A DNA stretch of 64,000 nucleotides. Source: Pisaster brevispinus (taxonomy: Eukaryota > Echinodermata > Asteroidea > Forcipulatida > Asteriidae). The notes beneath the pieces are model-generated. The model ran no database searches, was not told where the DNA came from, and saw nothing but the letters and a program-made list of their open reading frames with translations. Position numbers and translations under genes: made by a program. The DNA is taken from the NCBI GenBank assembly GCA_023634235.1, contig JAMKCF010000013.1, positions 4,351,327 to 4,415,326 on the forward strand, written 5' to 3'. Numbering within the stretch: the stretch's first letter is position 1; each line of letters starts with the position of its first letter. Below, piece by piece: positions 23,101 through 32,100 of this stretch.

Positions 23101-26100
23101 AAATTGAGAAATTATCAGGAGTAGAAACATTTAGATTACAAAAATCATTGCGATCAAAGTAAGAACAGGTATTGTAGCTAGCATCGTCAGCAACAAATGA
23201 GTTATCGGTGGTTAAATTAGCAAACATAAAAGCAAACAAAAACAGAAACAACAGAAAACTTAGTCGCAAATGAAGTACGAACAAAGGAGATGGAGTATCA
23301 ATGAACGTACATCAAATTACATGGAGCACAGAAAGAAAAAAAATGAACAAATATAAATTCTCATAATTACAAGGAAACACACAAGTGAATTCATTTAATA
23401 AGACATTAGTTCATGAATCCACCCATGTTTCTCCCCACAACCATGAGAACCTATATAAAAATAGTAAAATATATAAGAAATGAAGACAATTAACTAAATA
23501 AGTAACTTATAAAGCTCAAAATAAAATAAAATAAAATGCAGAAAGGAAATCGAGCATATGCAAGCAAGAAAAGCAAAAAATATACATGTTAGATCACACT
23601 CAAATAAATGAGTACAATTCTGGCAATGGAACCTCAAACAAACAACTGAGTTTAAACAAAGCTGTCCAATGGAGAACCAAATGAAAGTGATAATTACTAG
23701 CAACATGGAGGTAGCAAGCACAATGTTATCCGGTAGGTGAAGCAAGCAAAGAAATGAAATGTTGATGAAGGTGTAATGCGATGGAAGCGTGATGAAAAGA
23801 GTCTGGCGTTGCTACGGGTACGGGCAGGGGGGAGTATCAAACTTCATGAAGAGTAACCTTTTAGTTTGAAAGCTGTTTAATTAAATCATATTTTAGATCA
23901 TTAAATCAAACATATTCACCACACAACAACTTCTAGGTGCCGTACAACTTTAGATGCTTAATTTTTAAGCAACAGTTCCTTGTTTCTACATTCATAATTT
24001 GCTCTTAAAGAGAGGATATGCCTTTGGTAATTACTCCAAAAATTAATGACCATAAAAACTGACATGGTAAGAAGCACTGCAGCTGTTGATAATGTATAAC
24101 ATTTTGAGAAACAATTCCCTTGAAAAGAATGTGGTTTTAGAGAGAGGAATTCAACAATATTTCAATCTGCTCAGATTGTGTACTCCAATTACGGATGATT
24201 TTCTTCCTTCTTGGGACATTAACGCTCTAGAGTTTTCGGAAATATACTCAAAACACTTCCACCTTTTGAAAAGAAATTTTCGCAGGTTAGTTTTATTGTG
24301 TTGATCTCCATTTATATGGGATTAAAACAACCGAACCATTCCAAAAACCAAAGATATAATCTGCCTTTAAATCAAGACATCAAAGTATTTTTCTTCCTGT
24401 AACAAAAGTACCACATTGTGCAATACCTTCAGGATGACTATTTTATGTTAAGGACAATAGTTCAAACCTTTCAAGAGGAAGGGACATTTTGTCAAATTTA
24501 ATTTTGTGATGTACTCGTTTTCCAATAGATGAAATCCTCACGATAGTGGGAAAAAAAATTGCAAGTGCCTGACCCTGACCCTATCCTCACGCTTTGAGAA
24601 AAAAATGGGTTTGTACATTTGTGTTACGGGGATGTTTTGGTTCATTACTGACTTTTTTTCAGAGCGAAATTGGAAACATAACGTCATTGGATTTCAACAA
24701 GTAATGGGTCTTTACATTCCAAGGATGAATATTTCGTTAGTCAAAAATTTTAAATTCAAGGCTGTTTTGATCAAATATCATTGAAAGTTAGGAATGAACC
24801 AAAACATTCTTGTTAAAAAAATGTACATACCCATTTTTCTCAGAATTATGTCATCCAATGTTTTGGATGTTGAAAAATTTTGCCCCAGAAGGTTATCAAA
24901 AACAATGACAATTTACAGCATTTTAACGTGAAGTTAGAGACTTTTTCCCCAATCACATAAGGACTCGATGTATTGGAAAATGAGTGCATCACAAAATTGA
25001 TATTGACATTTCCCCTAGCTCTTTAAGCAACAAGCAGGGTCAAATTTCATGGCTCTGCTCACCGCATAATTCAGCACTTACTGCCCATAAAACAGTGCGT
25101 TGTAAGCACAGCATTCCATGATAAACAGAGCCATGAAGTAGGAACATGATGGGAACACTACATTGTGTGTTATTATTCTTCTTAACATTTCCTTTTTGAT
25201 TTTACTTCCTGTTTCATTCATACATGAAGCTTGATTGAGTTGACGCTGAAGTTTTCGATTCGGAGTTTACATGTGAAGAATCTGGATATGCTGACGTCAC
25301 CTGATTGTGTCAGGTTCAATATATCTGTGAGTATCACTTTTTAGTTAGTATTAGTGACCAGGGGTCGATTTCACAAAACGCTTCCTAACTTAGGACTAGT
25401 CCTAGGCAATGCTAGGAGATAGGACTAGTCCTAAGTTAAGACCAGTTACTGGTCCTATTACTGGTCCTAACTTCAGATAAGACTAGTCTTATCTCTTTGT
25501 GAAATCGACCCCTGGATCTGTTTGTAAATGGCCCTGGGTTAATTTATAATGCCCTTGGTTGGCATGTGTATATTATTTGCCCTGGGTCAATATGATCCAG
25601 GTCAGGAAACACGGGCCCAGGGCAATATGCATTATGTACGTTACCCACAATGCCATGGTTTATTTGTTTGTTTGTTCGTGTAAGTTGTGCATTTTGTGTA
25701 TGACATGTGGCATGGTGTACCCCCATTGTGTCTTCATCACTGTTCATTGTGTTCTGGGAATCTCTGGAATTCTTTAGAGGATTTTAGGCGGGTTGGGGCT
25801 ACCCTTGTACAAGAGGAAAAAAGAGTGTGTTAAAGTATGGGAACATTTTTTTGGGGGGCGGGGGTACACCCTCTGCCACATATCGAGCATGGTGTAATAT
25901 TGTGGCGTGTCGTGGCCGTGCCGTCTACGACTCTGAACTTAAGATTCAGTGGCTGAGTGCGTGGGTGGGTTCGAATCCCAGTCGTAACACTTGTGTCCTT
26001 GAGCAAGACACTTAATTATCTCCTGAAAGTTGCTCGAAAAAGAAAGACATTAAGTGGGTCACCAAACTTTGCCGGAAGTGCTAACATTTATCTGTCAAGT

Positions 26101-29100
26101 TCAACAAACATTGCCTCACAAAGTTGACTAGACAAACTTTGGCAAAGATAACCACTCAAAAACTTTGTAGTTTTTGTTGTTGACATTTTTGTTCTTAATT
26201 CAATGCAACTACTGATAAATTTACTTAATAAAACAAACTGCTTAATAAATAATTTAGTCAAAATGTTTATGGCAATATCTCTGCATCAGAAGGGGGTGGG
26301 GGAGGTTTAGTTGGTTGGTTATCAGTTGGTGGGTTATGGTCACATAATATGTGGAATTTTCATGGGGGTTGTCTAGCCGGGCCTAAAAGTTTGCGAGCCT
26401 CTGTTCGCATCATTAAAACTCCATACTGGTATTATTTTCTGGTTCTTAATTGGCACGTTTCTTTATTTGACTACAGATAATCTATGATTATAGTATTCAT
26501 GGAGGCCGTATCCAGGTGAGACTTAAAGAGGAACACTCTATATTCTACTGCTCTAATAACGTAATAGGTGGTAAGTGTTCATCCCTTTTTTATATTCAGC
26601 CCAAATGAAACTTCAAGCCAAATAATTTTTTAACAGATTTTTTTGTATATTTTGCTTTAAGAACAATGATTTTGTCTTGCCCAACTCCAGTGCATAAAAA
26701 GCATTGTATATGGAGTGATGTCCTTGGCCTAATTTGTAAAATGACATCATAGCACACTTAAAAAAATATTAACAAAATCAATTGTAAGATTTTTTTCATG
26801 CTTCGCTTAACAAAGTTTAATACCAAAAGTAAGTGAATGAAGCAGGGGCAGAAGGATTCTCACACTTCAATGCAAATTCAAATCTTCTTGTGTGTTTTTC
26901 TTTTCTTTTCTGTTTCGTTCAGACTATTTTGATGCGGTTGCTAGCAAACTTGTGATGGTCTTCGATGGGGTGATCATGGTCCTCTGTACGTTATCTCTCA
27001 TTCTGTGTTTCAGGTCCATTCAACGAGGGCGGAAACTGAAAAAGGTACTCAAACCATGACTTTGGCATTTTTCTTCTAGTTAAAACTCAACAAAATGCAT
27101 ATAACTAACCTATAGACCATGTCACCTGAGGACATTACATGTTTACAAAAGAGCCTGGACTTCCTGCAGGCACGATTTGTACATAGCGAAAATGTAAAAT
27201 TGTTGTTGATTCAGCTTTTGTGCTGCGCGGACAGTTTTTTAATAAACCATAATTTATCTATCTATCTATCTAACTCAATGGAAGAAAACATTAATTCTTA
27301 AATTCTTTGGAGATTGCACTGTTTTTAAAAATTTTATTATCAACTTTTGGTATGAAGAAAGGGGGCATATCTCAACAAATTTTCAGCTGTCTTTTTTTGT
27401 AACTCTTGTCTCTCTTTCTACAGAAAACAATGACGTTTTTCAAGCGCTATTACAGCAAAAAGTTGACTCGGATCGAGAAGCTTGAGTTTCTGAATTTCTG
27501 GTACATCATGATCATTCTGAGTGATATCTTCACAATAATGGGTTCAATCGTCAAATTGCTGATTGAACTTAAAGTAAGTTGACCCCCGTGTCACTGCAGT
27601 CAGGTTACTGTGATCATTCCTCACTCTTAACAAAAATCTATTCACCATATTATGGTAACTCAACACCCAAGCTGTTTGACTCTGACTATGGTGGTATGCC
27701 TCAGTTTACAAGTGCTATAGAGCAGTCCTCAGACCAACACCATCCAGTATAAACTCAACACCCCAAACTGTCTGGACACTGATCATTGTGGTTTGCCTGA
27801 TGCTATGCAAAGCATAATGAGTTTACTAATGCAGTCCTCAGTCAGGATCAAACAAACATTCTGTCGGCTTTTGATAGTTTCGGGGATGGTGCAGAGCTGA
27901 CAACTCTCCCTGATTTCTGCAGAAAGTCCCCTTAAAATAAACAAACCTTACAGCAAAAAACTGTCAGAATATTTTCTCAAGAACATTGAATTCGTCCACG
28001 TTCAGCGACGTGACGGCGTGTACCAACCGCATCTCTGGCCACAGCATTTGCGAAAAACAATAACCCTCAGAAATCATGCATGCATGTTTCTCAGATTCAA
28101 ATGTTTTGGGGTGAAAAAATTATCCAAACCATATTACTTCAAAGGGAATCCTATCTCAAAATAGTTTATACTATCAACACCTGAAGTGCTTTTCACCTCG
28201 TAAAGTTTTTATGGTCAATAATTCTTTGAGTGTTTACCAATCTATGACCCTACCTGTAAGTGATGACTGATTAGTGATTTGTTTTTTCTGATTGCTTTAA
28301 CATTCTCATGTATAACATGCTGCATTTTTTTGTTCCCCAGTTAAATACTACTTATGACGTGTGTAGCCTGCTTCTTGGCTCTGGATGTTTCCTCGTTTGG
28401 CTCGGAATTCTCAGATATCTGGGATTTTTCCCCAAATACAACGTAAGTTTTATAATTATTACTTATTTATTCATAATCCACAAAACAAATCGTACAGTCG
28501 ACAGCTCGATAACAATTAACAAGATCACAAGTTAATATTTGTGTTTACAGGTGTGAACAAAAGTGCAAGAATAACCAAAGATTTAAGTTCAGAGAAATTA
28601 AAAACAAAAAAATTGCCTCAGAGAGAGACATATGGTGTCAAACAGAGCAGAGCAGAAACCGCAACGAAACTTTTACAGGAACTACGGTCTTACACAAACT
28701 TCAAAGGCAACAACATTAAACTTTATCTTAAAGACGGGTTCTAATAACAAGTTCAGTTGTGTGATGAGCTTACTTTTTCAACAGGTACAGTCCTTATGAG
28801 AGTGCGGAAAAAAATATTACTAGTCTCTAACGTCACATTAAAGTGGTGTAAAATTTGATTGAATATGTTGACATCCCAAAATGTTCAACGACAACATGTT
28901 TCAAATAATACAAATGTTACAAGTCAGCAATTTTTTGTACGAGGAATTTTCAGATTGTTCTTGAATGTTGTACATTACAGATTCCCATAGTGACGTTGAA
29001 GAGTGCTCTACCAAACTGTGGCCGGTTTATTGTATGTGGACTCATTCTGTACATGGCATATGGTTTCTCTGGGTGGATTGTACTGGGGCCTTACCACCAC

Positions 29101-32100
29101 AAGGTAAGTTTAAAGATGGCAAAGAAACTTTTGCAATAATAACAGTAAAAAACTCCTTTTATTTTAATAGCGCTTTATCTATGGGTTTCTCTGTAAGATA
29201 GGTTTTGAAAAATAGTATTAGCTGTTGCAAACTGCTTACCAATCAAAAGGACCTATGGTATAAATGCAAAAAAATAGTAAGTGGCCTGACATTTCGACCC
29301 TAGCAGAGTCTTTCTCGAAGGTTAAATGACAAAACTACAAACATAAACAGGTACATGTATACATTACTGATGTAACAAAAGCAGATACCGTAGGTTTTGT
29401 AAATTTTTTTAATATTATAAGACCCTTATATGTAGCACCTCATGAAGGTGCTGGGGCGCATTCAGCAACCACTGCCAGAAACACCGGAGCAAATCCCTTC
29501 TCATAGTGATAAGTGTAACTCGGTTCTTTTTACGTGCATTGCACAATACAGGGGACCAATGGCTTTACGTCCCATCTGAATGGCGAAGCAATAAGAGGTT
29601 AATTGTCTTGAATAAAGGCAGGGTACACTTTTGGTAATAGTCAAAGACCAGTATCCTCACTTGGTGTATCCCAACGTATGCTTACAATAACAAACCTGTG
29701 AAAAGTTGCAAGAAAATAATGAAAGAAAAAAACACCCTTGTCGCATGGATGCCTGAGAAAGGCTTCATGCCTGCAGCCTTTTTTTAGATTAATGCTTGTG
29801 GGTGAGAAATTACCTCTTTCTCTTAAACTCTGTTACTTCAAAGGAGGTCTGTAATTGCTTCAACCAAAATAAACGGCAAATCATATGCAAATTACTCAAC
29901 GGAACGCTATTTCAGACAAAAATATTTCTCTTGAGGATTGGTATTGGTATAAATTAGTGAGCTCTGGGATTGAAACTTATCAAATTATATTACCTGATTG
30001 TTGCCTCTTGTCATTAATGATTTCATTATTGTTGTTCTTTTATCCAGTTCCGAACACTGAACGTAGCAATTGAGTGTATGTATAGCCTTATTAATGGTGA
30101 CGATATGTTTGCCACCTTCGCTGAAATGTCCGATAAGAGCATAGTTGTGTGGATCTACAGTCGCATCTATCTTTACTCGTTTATCAGCCTCTTCATCTAT
30201 GTGATACTCAGCCTGTTCATTGCCCTCATCATGGACACGTATGAAACAGTGAAGGTGAGTGCACTCGAGTCTTTGAATATTTTGTGATTTGATATTATTT
30301 AGTTTTTTTTTCTAGCTCAATCAAAACCCTTTTCTTGTGTTTACTGTAGTTGGATGGACCCGGTATCAGTGGCCCATTTCACAAAGAGCCAAGATTCATC
30401 TTTTTTGCGAATCAATCTTGATTGCTAAGCAAAGTTTGATGTCACAATACAAATCACCATAGTAATACTGACAACTCATCTTAAGATAAATCTTAATGCT
30501 TTGTGAAATTGAGCCCAGTACTGGTACCTCTTGGAGGCAACGGGGAAATTGCCTCCATGCCCCTGGTCATTGCCTTGATGCCCCTTGAAATGTTCCAGTA
30601 CACATTTTTACTTCTCCCGGAGATACCCTTTACCAAAGAAAACTGCTTTGCCCTTGCAGGAACAAAGTACATTGTACATGAGGCCTGCAGAACTGCAAAG
30701 TAATGTCATTGGGCTTATGTAGACCTTTATCACCTGGCAGCACCTTGTAAACCCTTATAAGGTGCTACATAAATCAGTCTCATAATTCATTAAAACCTCA
30801 TAACCTGTCTTAAAAAGTCTCTCTTGTCCAAGCGCCTTGAGCACCTTATTGGTGGATGCGTGCGCAATATAAGACTACATGACTATAGTCATCTGTCCCA
30901 TGACACCTAGCACATCAACTGAGGCACAACCTAAAACCTTCCCAGACGAAATAAAGGGTGTACAAACTTTCCGAACCAAGACAAACCTTATCTGTTATTC
31001 AACTAATGGCACTGAAGGACTATCTAGCTGGAGGAGATGTGAGGTCATGAGGAAGGTTAAACGAATTGTGAATATTCATTTTTGTGTAGGTGTTATTTCA
31101 CACACATTCCTGTTTTTGCATCCCTGTGGAGACATCTTTTGTTCTTTCCTTTGTCCCTGTAGTTAAGAACCTCCCATAGACTTTGTACACAAAATTCCTT
31201 GTGGAGCAACCCAGTCTTTAGAATTTCCCTATGGAGACCCTTTGTTTTCCCTTTTCTGTTTTGTTCTCGGTCTCCATAAGGTAGTGAATATGAAGGCAGT
31301 GGTGCCAATACAGCTCTGTGTTGCATACACTCTGTGTTGCATACACTCTGTGTTGCATACACTCTGTGTTGCATACACTCTGTGTTGCATACACTCTGTG
31401 TTGCATACACTCTGTGTTGCATACACTCTGTGTTGCATACACTCTGTGTTGCATACACTCTGTGTTGCATACACTCTGTGTTGCATACACTCTGTGTTGC
31501 ATACACTCTGTGTTGCATACACTCTGTGTTGCATACACTCTGTGTTGCATACACTCTGTGTTGCATACACTCTGTGTTGCATACACTCTGTGTTGCACAC
31601 ACTCTGTGCTGCACACACTCTGTGCTGCACACACTCTGTGTTGCGTACACTCTGTGTTGCATACACTCTGTGTCGCATACACTGTGTCGCATACACTCTG
31701 TGTTGCATACACTCTGTGTTGCATACACTCTGTGTCGCATACACTCTGTGTTGCATACACTCTGTGCTGCACACACTCTGTGCTGCACACACTCTGTGTC
31801 GCGTACACACTGTGTCGCATACACTCTGTGTCGCATACACTCTGTGTCGCATACACTCTGTGTTGCATACACTCTGTGTAGCATACACTCTGTGTTGCAT
31901 ACACTCTGTGTTGCATACGCTCTGTGGTGCACACGCTCTGTGTTGCATGCACTCTGTGTTGCATACACTCTGTGTTGCATGCACTCTGTGTTGCATACAC
32001 TCTGTGTTGCATACACTCTGTGTTGCATACACTCTGTGTTGCATACACTCTGTGTTGCATACACTCTGTGTTGCATGCACTCTGTGTTGCATACACTCTG

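Noticed and set aside
24086..24304. 72-codon + frame just upstream of TRPML exon 5
   Set aside because: Exon 4 joins exon 5 directly in phase, and this frame does not match mucolipin sequence.
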